From Noviluteimonas caseinilytica (GTDB lineage: Bacteria; Pseudomonadota; Gammaproteobacteria; Xanthomonadales; Xanthomonadaceae), in NCBI RefSeq assembly GCF_018406605.1, contig NZ_AP024545.1, positions 124,001 through 188,000 on the forward strand: a stretch of 64,000 nt of DNA, read 5' to 3'. The translations under genes were made by a program, and so were the position numbers. The notes under the pieces are model-generated. The model did no database searches. It was given only the letters and a program-made list of their open reading frames with translations, and was not told the DNA's origin. Positions 52,784-61,326 of this stretch are shown one piece after another (the first letter of the stretch is position 1; each line of letters begins with the position of its first letter).

Positions 52784-52857
52784 CCTCGTGGAGCTTATCC
52801 GCGCAGTCGCCTCGGATCACACTTGTATTGCGCAGATGGCGGCTGTTCTAGGACTTG
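52784..52857 (+). repeat. 77-bp intergenic repeat, decayed copy 4
   Basis: CCTCGTGGAGCTTATCC ... TCGGATCACACTTGTATTGCGCAGATGGC ... TCTAGGACTT. Diverged but in the same order and orientation as copies 1-3. It lies just upstream of the Schlafen-like gene, so the four-gene run is bracketed by copies 3 and 4. Confidence 0.6.
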
Positions 52858-53041
52858 CCCAATAGCAGCGGAACCAATGATGCGGTGCATCAGAGAATTT
52901 TTCGCGTGCTCGGCAGGTCCCCATCCACTTGGGATCGTTCAGACGCAAGGATGGCGACGGCACTTGGAAAGGCGGCCTTGGTCGGTCCTTCATTGATTCG
53001 CCAATTTGACTCATTGCGGCTACGTCCGCAGCATTGACGTC

Positions 53042-53070
53042 ACGACCAATTTCGGGTCGTCGCTTTTAAA
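53042..53070 (+). terminator. Hairpin before the 53083 gene
   Basis: ACGACC-AATTTCG-GGTCGT followed by CGCTTTTAAAAAAGG. It could be a terminator from upstream or a 5'-UTR structure; the AAGGAA just after it is the likely RBS. Confidence 0.4.
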
Positions 53071-53082
53071 AAAGGAATTCTA

Positions 53083-53514
53083 GTGACTCGGGAAAGATTT
53101 CTCGTCAAATCCTTCGGTGACAATCCTGAGGGCGCGAGGGTTGGTCTTGTCAAATTGCTGGAGATGTTGGAAACAGCCAAAAGTGGCGTAGTGGTGGTTC
53201 CCAGGCTAGGCGACTTGAAGCACTCGATGCTTGTCGACATTTTGGGCGAGGAGAAGACGGCGCAGTTCATCAAACAGAGAGAGATCGTGTTTAGCGACGG
53301 AAAGAAGATCTCTTTGTGTTCATTGACGACGCTCAAGAACCATAAGTATTCCAACGCTTATTTGGCGTTGTGGGGTTCAAAAGAGACCATTGCAGCGATT
53401 GAACCACTAGGGACTTGGAGTGCTTTAGTGCTTGTCACCTGGTTGCCGAAGGACAGCGAGCAATGGCAGAAGGACCACGCAGTCACAGTCCTGTATGACG
53501 ATGGAAAGGGCTAG
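53083..53514 (+). CDS. Hypothetical protein at the right end of the island
   Basis: 143 residues, soluble, alpha/beta (GVVVVPRLGDLKHSMLVDILGEEKTAQFIKQREIVFSDGKKISLCSLTTLKNHKY). GTG start with AAGGAA upstream. Not recognised. It is the last cargo gene before the right-end repeat and attR, a position often used for defence or fitness genes acquired last. Confidence 0.65.
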   Translation: MTRERFLVKSFGDNPEGARVGLVKLLEMLETAKSGVVVVPRLGDLKHSMLVDILGEEKTAQFIKQREIVFSDGKKISLCSLTTLKNHKYSNAYLALWGSKETIAAIEPLGTWSALVLVTWLPKDSEQWQKDHAVTVLYDDGKG

Positions 53515-53561
53515 AAGTGCGCTTAAGACGTTGGTGCGCCGCACCACAACGGCCGTCGACA

Positions 53562-53652
53562 ATTCCGGCTTACCTGGCACTTATCCCATTAATCAACGGG
53601 TTAGCTACCCCAGGTAGCCCTTGATCCGATAGGTCTTTCCGCTCGGCCCGAG
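53562..53652 (+). repeat. 91-bp right-end sequence next to attR
   Basis: Directly left of attR. Includes GGCACTTAT, sharing GCACTTA with the repeats upstream of the integrase. A diverged copy is at 46652-46742. Probably part of the integrase recognition region. Confidence 0.75.
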
Positions 53653-53658
53653 GGGGTA

Positions 53659-53715
53659 AGCGTCGCGTTCGCAATGCGAAGGTCGGGAGTTCGATCCTCC
53701 TCCGCTCCACCACGA
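53659..53715 (+). repeat. attR: partial tRNA-Ala duplicate
   Basis: 57 bp identical to 28162-28218, i.e. the tRNA from the D-arm/anticodon-stem junction to CCA plus three bases. It lacks the 5' half, so it is not a working tRNA gene. Confidence 0.95.
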
Positions 53716-53723
53716 ATCAAGCG

Positions 53724-53755
53724 AAGGGCCGCGCAAGCGGCCCTTTTCCTTTTTC
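53724..53755. terminator. Original chromosomal terminator displaced by the island
   Basis: GGGCCGC-GCAA-GCGGCCC followed by TTTTCCTTTTT, 9 bp after attR. It probably ended the tRNA-Ala transcript before insertion and now faces the convergent NTF2-like gene. Confidence 0.85.
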
Positions 53756-54302
53756 AGGGCAAGTACTTCGCCGGCAACGCCACGCCCTCGCCTTCCGCTT
53801 CCCACATCAGCGACACGATCCACCACCGCTGGCCGTCGAACATCAGCTGCAGCGTGTTGATGCCACGCATCCTGTGCTTGTCCTTTTCGGTCACGCCTTC
53901 GTACGTGCTCCACACGTGCGCGATGTCGCCGAACTGTTCGACGGTGCGCTTGAGCTCGCGTTCGTGGAAGCCCTTTTCCAGCAGGATCGGGCCCGAGCTG
54001 GCGACGTAGTCGTTGACCGTGAGCAGGCGGATGCCGACCACGTCGCGCGTCTTGCCGCCCACCGCCATCATCCGGCCGCCGGGGATGAAGAGCGACCGCA
54101 TGCGGTTCCAGTCGCGCGCCTGGCCCGGCGGGCCGGAGATCACGTCGTACAGCGCCGCGATGATGCCGTCGATGCTCTTCACGTCCTCGGCCTTCGCCGC
54201 CGGCACGGGCGTGGCGACGGGATGCGGCGGACGCTCCACCTTGGCCTGCGCGAACGCGGGCACGGACGACACGGCGAGCACGACGGTGAGCAACAGGCGC
54301 AT
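53754..54302 (-). CDS. Secreted NTF2/SnoaL-like protein
   Basis: 182 residues. Signal peptide MRLLLTVVLAVSSVPAFA. The mature part resembles NTF2-like folds: IDGIIAALYDVISGPPGQARDWNRMRSLFIPGGRMM, VEQFGDIAHVWSTYEGV, INTLQLMFDGQRWWIVSLMWE. Such proteins are small-molecule binders or pseudo-enzymes; its role is unknown. First chromosomal gene right of the island. Confidence 0.78.
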   Translation of the reverse strand: MRLLLTVVLAVSSVPAFAQAKVERPPHPVATPVPAAKAEDVKSIDGIIAALYDVISGPPGQARDWNRMRSLFIPGGRMMAVGGKTRDVVGIRLLTVNDYVASSGPILLEKGFHERELKRTVEQFGDIAHVWSTYEGVTEKDKHRMRGINTLQLMFDGQRWWIVSLMWEAEGEGVALPAKYLP

Positions 54303-54455
54303 GGCATTTCCCCCGGGATGAGGGCGACACCATAAGCAGCCGTACCGCCGCCTGGCTACACGACTTCCGTCATGCCCGCGTCGGAGGGCGGGCGTAGCAT
54401 CGGTCGTGGCGCCGCAACGGCGCCGCTTTTCTCCCACCCCCACGGAGGAACACCG

Positions 54456-55286
54456 ATGAGCACGGTCACCACGCAAGACGGCGTCGAAATCTTCTACAAG
54501 GACTGGGGCCCGAAGACGGCCCAACCGATCGCGTTCCACCACGGCTGGCCGCTGTCGAGCGACGACTGGGATGCGCAGCTGCTGTTCTTCCTCAAGGAAG
54601 GGTTTCGCGTCATCGCGCACGACCGGCGCGGCCACGGGCGTTCCAGCCAGGTGAGCGAAGGGCACGACGTCGACCATTACGCCGCCGATGCCGCCGCGGT
54701 GATGGAGCACCTCGACCTGCGCAACGCGGTGCACGTCGGGCATTCGACCGGTGGTGGCGAAGTCGCGCGCTACGTGGCGCGACACGGCAAGGGCCGCGTG
54801 GCGAAGGCGGTGCTGATCAGCGCCGTGCCGCCGATCATGGTCAAGTCCGCCAGCAATCCGGGCGGCCTGCCGATCGAAGTGTTCGATGGCCTGCGCGCCG
54901 GGCTCGCCGCCAATCGCGCGCAGTTCTTCCGCGACGTCCCGTCGGGGCCGTTCTACGGGTACAACCGGCCCGGCGCGAAGGCGTCCGAAGGCGTCATCGC
55001 CAACTGGTGGCGCCAGGGGATGATGGGTAGCGCGAAGGCGCATTACGAAGGCATCAAGGCCTTCTCCGAAACCGACTTCAACGACGACCTCAAGGCCATC
55101 GAAGTGCCTACGTTGTTCATGCACGGCGACGACGACCAGGTGGTGCCGATCGACGATGCGAGCAAGCTCGCCGTGAAACTGGTGAAGAACGGCACGCTGA
55201 AGGTCTATCCGGGCTTCCCGCATGGCATGTGCACCACGCACGCCGAGGTGATCAATCCGGACCTGCTGGCCTTCATCAAGGGCTGA
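54456..55286 (+). CDS. Alpha/beta hydrolase (non-haem chloroperoxidase-like)
   Basis: 276 residues. Nucleophile elbow GHSTGGGEVARYVARHG, oxyanion/N-terminal HHGWPLSSDDWDAQLLFFL, acid in FMHGDDDQVVPI and His in GFPHGMCTTH. Matches the esterase family annotated as cofactor-free haloperoxidases, whose natural role is ester hydrolysis. CGGAGGAA precedes the ATG at 54456; the upstream frame is untranslated. Confidence 0.9.
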   Translation: MSTVTTQDGVEIFYKDWGPKTAQPIAFHHGWPLSSDDWDAQLLFFLKEGFRVIAHDRRGHGRSSQVSEGHDVDHYAADAAAVMEHLDLRNAVHVGHSTGGGEVARYVARHGKGRVAKAVLISAVPPIMVKSASNPGGLPIEVFDGLRAGLAANRAQFFRDVPSGPFYGYNRPGAKASEGVIANWWRQGMMGSAKAHYEGIKAFSETDFNDDLKAIEVPTLFMHGDDDQVVPIDDASKLAVKLVKNGTLKVYPGFPHGMCTTHAEVINPDLLAFIKG

Positions 55287-55358
55287 CCCGCCCGCCGCGA
55301 TTAAACCGCCACGGCTGCCCGCGCATCACAACGCGTCGATGCCCTTCGGAGTGTTCGC

Positions 55359-56276
55359 ATGCGCTTGCTGCCGTGGTGTTCGCTGGTGTGCCTGGGTGTG
55401 TTGATGCCTGCGATTGCGCAGACGCAATCCGTGGCGGCCACGCCGCCGCCGGCCGTCACGGCGGCGCCCGTCGCCACGCTGACGCTGGAGCCGTTCCGTC
55501 GCTCCGTGGCCGTGCGCGTCGACGCGAACGGGACGAAGGGCCTGTTCGCGTTCGATACCGCCGGCGGGCATTCCATCGCCTCGCCGGAATTCGCGGCCGC
55601 GGCCGGCTGCAAACCCTGGGGCGAACTCGGCGGCTTCACGATGACCGGCACGAAGCTCGCGATGCCGCGCTGCGACGGCCTGCAGTTCGACGTCGACGGA
55701 CATCGGCTCACGGCGCCGGTGGCCGGCGTGATGCAGGTGGCGCCGCTGATCGCGAAGGATGCCCCGCCGATCGCGGGTCTGCTGGCGCTGGATGTGTTCG
55801 CGGGCCAGACCATCACGATCGATTTCGCCGGCGGCAAGCTCTACATCGAATCGCCTGCCAGCGCCGCGCAACGCATCGTCGGTGCGCGCGAGTTGCCGGT
55901 GCGCCTCTCGCACGAAGTGCAAGGCCTCGCGCTGGCCGTCAACCTGGAAGTGCCGACGCCGCAAGGCATCGCGCGCTTCGAACTCGATAGCGGCAACGGT
56001 GGCACGCTGCTCGTGTCGCGTGCCTACGCCAAATTGTTCGGCCTGGATCCGCAGGCGAAGGCGCCGACGCCCGGCACCATCCCGATCGCACCGGGCATCG
56101 CGGCGAAGGGGCTGGTGTTCGTCACCGACATGAACATCGACGGCAACCTCGGCATGCCCTTCCTCAAGGACTGGATCGTCACGCTGGACCTGGCCGCGGG
56201 CCGGATGTGGCTGCAGCCCACGCGCGCAACGCCGCCACCTGAGATGGGCGTACCACCGGCGTTGCCCGCGAAGTAG
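55359..56276 (+). CDS. Secreted retropepsin-like aspartic protease domain protein
   Basis: 305 residues. Signal peptide (LVCLGVLMPAIAQ). Two pepsin-like half-sites: FDTAGGHS (DTxGG) and ELDSGNGGTLLVS (DSGxG), each followed by the hydrophobic strand expected in a two-lobe or tandem retropepsin fold. A periplasmic protease is likely; several such proteins remain uncharacterised. It lies 72 bp after the hydrolase. Confidence 0.8.
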   Translation: MRLLPWCSLVCLGVLMPAIAQTQSVAATPPPAVTAAPVATLTLEPFRRSVAVRVDANGTKGLFAFDTAGGHSIASPEFAAAAGCKPWGELGGFTMTGTKLAMPRCDGLQFDVDGHRLTAPVAGVMQVAPLIAKDAPPIAGLLALDVFAGQTITIDFAGGKLYIESPASAAQRIVGARELPVRLSHEVQGLALAVNLEVPTPQGIARFELDSGNGGTLLVSRAYAKLFGLDPQAKAPTPGTIPIAPGIAAKGLVFVTDMNIDGNLGMPFLKDWIVTLDLAAGRMWLQPTRATPPPEMGVPPALPAK

Positions 56277-56289
56277 CGCGACGCGCGCG

Positions 56290-56775
56290 TCAGGCCGCCG
56301 CTTTCGCCGCCGACGACGGCAGCGCGTGCCCCGTCTCGAGCAACGTCTTGAGGTTCGACAACACCGTCGGCCAGCCACCGGACACGCCGGCCAGCATCTT
56401 CGGATCGCGCGCGAGGTCGTCGTGCGTGACGGTCAGGCGGACCAGGGCATCGGACAGCGCTTCGATGTCGAAGGACACGCGCGAGTGCTTGCCCGCATCG
56501 TCGATCTCCTCGGGCCGGGCCCAGCTCATCACGAGCCGGCGCGGCGGATCGGATTCGATGACGTTGCCGGCGATGTCGACGGTGTCCATGTCGTCGGCGC
56601 GGCGATGCGCCCAGCGCGATCCGGGCTGCCAATCGTCCGAGACATTGACGCGTGCACAGCCGCGCACCGGATCCACCCAGTACTGGCGTGCCATGTCGGG
56701 ATCCACCAGCGCTTTCCAGACTTTCTCGGGCGTGGTGGCGATGTAGGTCACGTAGACGAAGTCGGGCTTGTTCAT
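56290..56775 (-). CDS. SRPBCC (AHSA1-like) protein
   Basis: 161 residues with the START-like/AHSA1 pattern VYVTYIATTPEKVWKALVDPDMARQYW, WQPGSRWAHRRAD, PPRRLVMSWARPEE and GGWPTVLSNLKTLLETG. It binds hydrophobic ligands or acts as a chaperone-like partner. The start overlaps the ArsR stop (ATGA), the common ArsR-SRPBCC operon arrangement. Confidence 0.92.
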   Translation of the reverse strand: MNKPDFVYVTYIATTPEKVWKALVDPDMARQYWVDPVRGCARVNVSDDWQPGSRWAHRRADDMDTVDIAGNVIESDPPRRLVMSWARPEEIDDAGKHSRVSFDIEALSDALVRLTVTHDDLARDPKMLAGVSGGWPTVLSNLKTLLETGHALPSSAAKAAA

Positions 56776-57143
56776 TCGGTCTCTCCTTCGAGTTTCTGCT
56801 TCAGCGCGCGCAGCGCGGCGAGGCGGCCATGTTCGAATTTCCCGATCCAGCGCGCGTGGATCTCGTGCAGCGGAACGGGGTTGAGGTAGTGCAGCTTTTC
56901 GCGCCCCTGCCAGAACACGGCGACGAGGTTGGCGTCTTCGAGCACCTTCAGGTGTTGCGTGGCGGCCTGCCGGGTCATGTCCATCTGCTCGCACAACGCG
57001 CCGAGGGTCTGGCCGTTCTCGCGGTGCAGCAAATCGAGCAGGCGCCGCCGGCCGGGATCGGCCAGGGCCTTGAACACCTTGTCGAGATCGGAAGGCAGCG
57101 GATCGGTTCCTGTTCTGGCGTGGCGCGGATGATATGCAGGCAT
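56772..57143 (-). CDS. ArsR/SmtB-family regulator
   Basis: 123 residues. Winged helix: LDKVFKALADPGRRRLLDLLHRENGQTLGALCEQMDMTRQAATQHLKVLEDANLVAVFWQGREKLHYLNP. No metal-binding Cys pair (ELCVCDL) is present, so metal sensing is unlikely; it fits the ArsR members paired with SRPBCC proteins. Probably autoregulates the two-gene operon. Confidence 0.93.
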   Translation of the reverse strand: MPAYHPRHARTGTDPLPSDLDKVFKALADPGRRRLLDLLHRENGQTLGALCEQMDMTRQAATQHLKVLEDANLVAVFWQGREKLHYLNPVPLHEIHARWIGKFEHGRLAALRALKQKLEGETE

Positions 57144-57207
57144 TTACTTGCATGTCAACCACAACGGTTCCCTGCGCGAAGCCCGTCGGTGCGGGCCAAT
57201 CGCCGCG

Positions 57208-58218
57208 TCAGAGCATCATCGGCACGCTGCGCGCAGGCGCGGACGCAGGGCGTTCCCCGCGCAGCCAGAACGCTTCGAGGAACGGACGCAGCACGTCGAG
57301 CGACGTGGAGGCGCCCCGCCGGCCGGGGAACCGTTCGAGGTTGCGCGCCTGCATCGCCAGCATGCGCCGGTCCTGTTCGCCCACCCGGCGCAGGAACGGC
57401 CACACGAACCAGCGCACCGCCCACGCCGGCGCCCAGCGGTTCTCGACGTGCAACGTTGCGACCACGTCGGTCTGGCGCGCATTGCGCGGCGTGAAGTGCA
57501 GGGTGATGCGCACGATGGCGCCGTCGCGATAGCGGTACGCGATCTGCGCGCTGCCAGGCGGGGCGAAGTGCACGTGCTCGCTGGTGCGCGGCGACTCGAA
57601 CAGGCGGTACAACAACCCCGACTGCGCCACCTGCCCGCTGTATTCGACCGACAAGCCCTCCCCGTCCGCGCGCACGGTGGCCGTCGCGGGCGCGCGCGCA
57701 CCGCCACGCACCAGCCCGGCATGGATCGAATGCGTGTGCATCGGATCCATGAAGTTCTCCATCGCATCGACGACGTGCGCGTCCCACGTGGTGCGCCACA
57801 GGAAGCGACGATGCGCGGGATCGAGGGCCTGCACGAACGCACCCGGCATCGCGTCGCCTTCGTCGCCCGGACGCAGCCACACGATGCCGTCGTGCTCGTG
57901 CGTGGCGAATGCGCGGGCGCGCACGGCGGGCAACGCAACGTCGTCCGGCAGGCCGGGGATGCGCTGCACCGCGCCGTCGGCGCCGAACGTCCAGCCGTGG
58001 TACGGGCACGCGATGCCCTGCGCGGTGCGGCACCCGGCCGACAAGGGCGCGTGGCGATGCGGGCAGCGATCCTCGAGGGCGTAGACGCGGCCATCGTCCG
58101 AGCGCGCGAGGACGATCGGCAGGTCGAGCACGGTGATCGCGTGCGGCGCCTTGCGCACATCGCGGCTGCGCGCCACGGCATACCAGTGCGAGAACAATGC
58201 GGGGTGCCAGTCGCCCAT
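57208..58218 (-). CDS. Rieske-type oxygenase
   Basis: 336 residues. Rieske [2Fe-2S] site C52-PH54 and C71-PYH74; mononuclear iron motif in ENFMDPMHTHSIH (NxxDxxHxxxH). Aromatic-ring or alkyl hydroxylating oxygenase alpha-subunit type needing a ferredoxin and reductase, neither of which is adjacent. Last gene of the six-gene overlapping operon, 9 bp after the GNAT-like gene; probably a tailoring hydroxylase. Confidence 0.9.
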   Translation of the reverse strand: MGDWHPALFSHWYAVARSRDVRKAPHAITVLDLPIVLARSDDGRVYALEDRCPHRHAPLSAGCRTAQGIACPYHGWTFGADGAVQRIPGLPDDVALPAVRARAFATHEHDGIVWLRPGDEGDAMPGAFVQALDPAHRRFLWRTTWDAHVVDAMENFMDPMHTHSIHAGLVRGGARAPATATVRADGEGLSVEYSGQVAQSGLLYRLFESPRTSEHVHFAPPGSAQIAYRYRDGAIVRITLHFTPRNARQTDVVATLHVENRWAPAWAVRWFVWPFLRRVGEQDRRMLAMQARNLERFPGRRGASTSLDVLRPFLEAFWLRGERPASAPARSVPMML

Positions 58219-58227
58219 GGCCGGTCG

Positions 58228-59340
58228 TCAGAGTCTGTAGTGTTGCAGGAGGGGAACACCGATGCGCCGCGTCGCTTGCGACAGCAGCGCGACCGCGGCG
58301 CGCGAACGCCGCGGAAGATGGCGCACGTCGAATGCACCGTATTCGATCGCGGGGATCCCGCCGCGCGAGCGCTTGAAGCCCGCTGCGCCCGCGCTGAAGT
58401 TGAGGCGTTCGCCAGTCTGCGCCACGCGTTCGAACGCGAGCGCGGTGAGCAGGCGATACAGGCCGAGCGATTGCGGCTGCTGCGTGTCGTACCCCACGAT
58501 CGGGGCGCTCACGGTGCCGGCGCGGCGGAACAGGCCGACGATGCACGCCAGGTCGCCGGCGTCGTTGCGGAAGCCATGGAATTCGAGCAGGCCCGCGCGG
58601 TGCCACGCGCGCAGGAAGGCTTCGGTATACATCGGGTTGAACCGCGAATACTTGTCCAGGTACAGCTGTGCATACAACTGCGCGATGCGCGCGTAGTCGC
58701 GCTCGCCGATCCCGTCGTCGTGCGCGCGATGCAGCGCGGTCTTCGCGAGCAGGGCGAAGTCGCGCTTCATGTCGCGGTGGCGCGCCACAAGCGCGGGCAC
58801 GTCGCGATACAGGTACACCTGCCGGCTGGCGACCAGCGTGCTGCCCGCGCGTTCGAGCGCCTGCAACCAGTCGGCGTTGTCGATCGCGTTCAACGAGCGC
58901 ATCCACAGCGCATGACCGGGCCAGCGGTCGCGGGCCTCGTCCATGGCGCGCGGCAGGTCGACGCCTGCCACCGGCGCGTGCAGGTCGGTGGACAGCAGCC
59001 AGTGGTCGAGCACGACGACGCGATCCACGCCCGCGCGCGCCAGCCATGCTTCCACGCCACGCAACAGGCCGCCGACCGGCGCGCCGAGCCACCCGGGCAG
59101 CGTGCGCGCAGCTTCCTCGCGGCCGCAGCGCGCCCAAGCGGTGGTCGGCGAACAGGTCCAGGCGGCGTCGGCCCCGGGTTCGCACACCAGCACGGGAAGT
59201 CGTGCATCGCCTGCGCCGATCGCTTGCATTCGACCGGGCACGTTGGGGATGAAGCGCGCGAGCGCGTCAGCCGGATGCAGGCGCGCGAAGTCCGCGCCAT
59301 CGAGCGCGCCGGCGGGTGTCGCTGCGATGCGCGCGTTCAT
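58228..59340 (-). CDS. GNAT-fold acyltransferase-like protein
   Basis: 370 residues. Two-lobed pattern of BioF2-like/FemAB-type GNAT proteins, with ARIAQLYAQLYLDKYSRFNPMYTEAFLRAWHRAGLLEFHGFRNDAGDLACIVGLF and LGLYRLLTALAFERVAQTGERLNFSAGAAGFKRSRGG in the C-terminal lobe. Likely transfers an acyl or aminoacyl group to the pathway product. Its ATG overlaps the stop of the ATP-grasp gene. Confidence 0.75.
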   Translation of the reverse strand: MNARIAATPAGALDGADFARLHPADALARFIPNVPGRMQAIGAGDARLPVLVCEPGADAAWTCSPTTAWARCGREEAARTLPGWLGAPVGGLLRGVEAWLARAGVDRVVVLDHWLLSTDLHAPVAGVDLPRAMDEARDRWPGHALWMRSLNAIDNADWLQALERAGSTLVASRQVYLYRDVPALVARHRDMKRDFALLAKTALHRAHDDGIGERDYARIAQLYAQLYLDKYSRFNPMYTEAFLRAWHRAGLLEFHGFRNDAGDLACIVGLFRRAGTVSAPIVGYDTQQPQSLGLYRLLTALAFERVAQTGERLNFSAGAAGFKRSRGGIPAIEYGAFDVRHLPRRSRAAVALLSQATRRIGVPLLQHYRL

Positions 59341-60494
59341 GCGTCCGGCAGGGGCTCGCCGTCCCATTCGATGTCCTGCGTCGCCGCCTCGCGCAAGGTG
59401 TTGCCCGAACGCCACGCGGACCATGCATAGGCGGCCAGGTCGGCGATGGCGCCCGCCAGCGGCGCGCGATCGCCGGCGACGCCGATGACGTCGCGCGCGC
59501 GCCTCCAGTCCTGTCGCCATTCGCCCATGCGACCCGTGCGCAAGGCACGCGCCCCGCCCGCGCCGAGCATGATGGCGGCGAGCATGCGCGGCGATGCTTC
59601 CGCCGGCTCGACGCAGGCATCGCCCTGCCCGCACAACGCGTCCGGCAGCGCATCGTCCGGCGCGAACAGGTGCACGCCGCTCACGGCGCGCGGATTGCAT
59701 TCGAGCACCGTCGCGGTGCCGTCGGCGCCTTCGATCCAGTCGAAGGCGATCTGCCCGGTGTAACCGATCTTCCGCACGAAGGTTTCGACGAAGCCGCGGA
59801 TCGCTTCCGATCGGTGGGGGGCGAAGTAGTAGCTCGAACTCGCACCGAGCCGATGCTTCGGCCGGTAACACGCGTGCGCCAGCAGCCGGCCTGCGTGCGC
59901 GACGCTGTAGGAGCAGGCTTCCGTCCCTGCATGGAAGCGCTGCACGACCCACGCCCCGGCTTGCGCCAGCGGCGGCGCATCCTCGGGCATGCCGTGCGGA
60001 TGCAGGCGCACGTGGACGCCGAAGCGCGAGTACTCCGGCTTCAGCACCACCGGCGCGCCCTTCGCCCATTCGCGGGCCTGTTCGATCGAATGCACGCGCG
60101 CGCTGTCCGGCACGTGCGCGCCGCAGTGCTGCGCCAGGCCGAGGAACGTCCACTTGCTGTGCAGCGCGCGCAGTTGCTCGAATCCATCCACGGCGTATTG
60201 CGTGCCCGCCGGCAGCGCATCGCGATGGCGCGAAAGATGGAAGGCTTCCTCGCAGGTCGGCACCACCAGGTCGATCCGGTGCTGGTCGATGGCGGCGCGC
60301 AAGCCCGTGACGAACCCTGTCGGTGCATGGCGCGGCGAGGCCAGGCGCACGCTCGCGTGCACGGCGCGCGAGAACGCGGACAAGCGGCACGGGATGGAAT
60401 CGCCGACCACCACGCGCCAGCCCTGGCGGTGGAAGCGGCGCGCATGGTCGAGCGCGACCGGCGCGCGCCCGCCGAGGATCAACACGCTACGCAT
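59337..60494 (-). CDS. ATP-grasp enzyme
   Basis: 385 residues. Carbamoyl-phosphate-synthase-like N-lobe (SVLILGGRAPVALDHARRFHRQGWRVVVGDS), PTCEEAFHLSRH, ATP-binding Lys in VVLKPEYSRFG, and metal-binding end TATVLECNPRAVSGVHLF (ExNPR). Joins a carboxylate to an amine, thiol or hydroxyl. Overlaps both neighbours, so it belongs to the six-gene operon. It is unrelated to the RiPP-type ATP-grasp at 45541 (different motif set). Confidence 0.87.
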   Translation of the reverse strand: MRSVLILGGRAPVALDHARRFHRQGWRVVVGDSIPCRLSAFSRAVHASVRLASPRHAPTGFVTGLRAAIDQHRIDLVVPTCEEAFHLSRHRDALPAGTQYAVDGFEQLRALHSKWTFLGLAQHCGAHVPDSARVHSIEQAREWAKGAPVVLKPEYSRFGVHVRLHPHGMPEDAPPLAQAGAWVVQRFHAGTEACSYSVAHAGRLLAHACYRPKHRLGASSSYYFAPHRSEAIRGFVETFVRKIGYTGQIAFDWIEGADGTATVLECNPRAVSGVHLFAPDDALPDALCGQGDACVEPAEASPRMLAAIMLGAGGARALRTGRMGEWRQDWRRARDVIGVAGDRAPLAGAIADLAAYAWSAWRSGNTLREAATQDIEWDGEPLPDA

Positions 60495-61326
60495 GGGCGA
60501 GGCCCTCGCCCGCGGGACGCCATTCCCTGCAGTGCGCCGGGACGAGGCGCACGTGCGGCGCTTCGCGATGCAGCGCATGCAGGTGCGCGAGCGTCGTGCG
60601 ATAGGCGTCGGTGTCGCCGAGCCAGCCGGTGACCGCGGCCGGCGGCGGAATGCCCGCGCGGATCGCGTGGCTCGACCAGCTCGCGTCGGCGACGAGGAAG
60701 ACGAGCCCGTCCGCATCGCGGAACAACAGGCCGTAATGCCCGGGCGCATGGCCCGGCAGGGGAATCGCGAGCAGGCTGCCGTCGTCGAACAGGTCGCGCG
60801 CCACGCCGAAGCGCGCGAACGGCCCCTCCAGCGCCACCGTGCGCCGATCTTCGAACGCTTCCATGCGCGCCTGCGTTGCGCTGTCGAACAACGCCGGCAA
60901 CACACCCTTGCGCAGCGCGCCGATGCGACCGCGCGCGCGCATCCAGTCGACCGCTTCGCGCGCGCAGGCGATGCGCGCCAGCGGGAAATCCGCGAGGCCG
61001 CCCACGTGGTCGCCGTGCAGGTGCGACACGACGACCCAGGCGATGTCCCCCGCCGCGATGCCATCGCGTGCGAGTTGCGCCACGAGGGATTCGCCCTCCT
61101 GCAGGCGCACCGGCGTCGCCCAGCGGTAGAGGCGCTCGGGGAAGCGCGCGGTCGCGGCGAAGAACGCATGCGCGTAACCGGTATCGAACAGGATCCTCCC
61201 GTGCACGGGGTGCCGGAGGGCAGCGACCAGCGCGGGAAACGCGCACGGCGCCAGGCGGCCCCCCTGCAGCGTCGCCAGTTCCGGGTGCATGCAATGGCCG
61301 GCTTCGTAGAGGCGCCACTCAAGCAT
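60487..61326 (-). CDS. MBL-fold metallo-hydrolase
   Basis: 279 residues. Metal motif HLHGDH (102-107) in VVVSHLHGDHVGGLADF, a later His in PLPGHAPGHYGLLF and Asp in VADASW. Related to lactonase/thioesterase-type beta-lactamase-fold enzymes; in a biosynthetic operon it may act as thioesterase or lactone hydrolase. The start MLEWRLYEAG overlaps the epimerase stop by 8 bp. Confidence 0.9.
   Translation of the reverse strand: MLEWRLYEAGHCMHPELATLQGGRLAPCAFPALVAALRHPVHGRILFDTGYAHAFFAATARFPERLYRWATPVRLQEGESLVAQLARDGIAAGDIAWVVVSHLHGDHVGGLADFPLARIACAREAVDWMRARGRIGALRKGVLPALFDSATQARMEAFEDRRTVALEGPFARFGVARDLFDDGSLLAIPLPGHAPGHYGLLFRDADGLVFLVADASWSSHAIRAGIPPPAAVTGWLGDTDAYRTTLAHLHALHREAPHVRLVPAHCREWRPAGEGLAHA

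Noticed and set aside
52855..53037. Small ORFs between the Schlafen-like gene and the 53083 gene
   Set aside because: Short, no RBS, atypical composition and overlapping alternatives on both strands.
53659..53715. A second tRNA-Ala gene
   Set aside because: Only the 3' part of the tRNA is present; the acceptor 5' strand and D arm are missing, so it is the attR scar.
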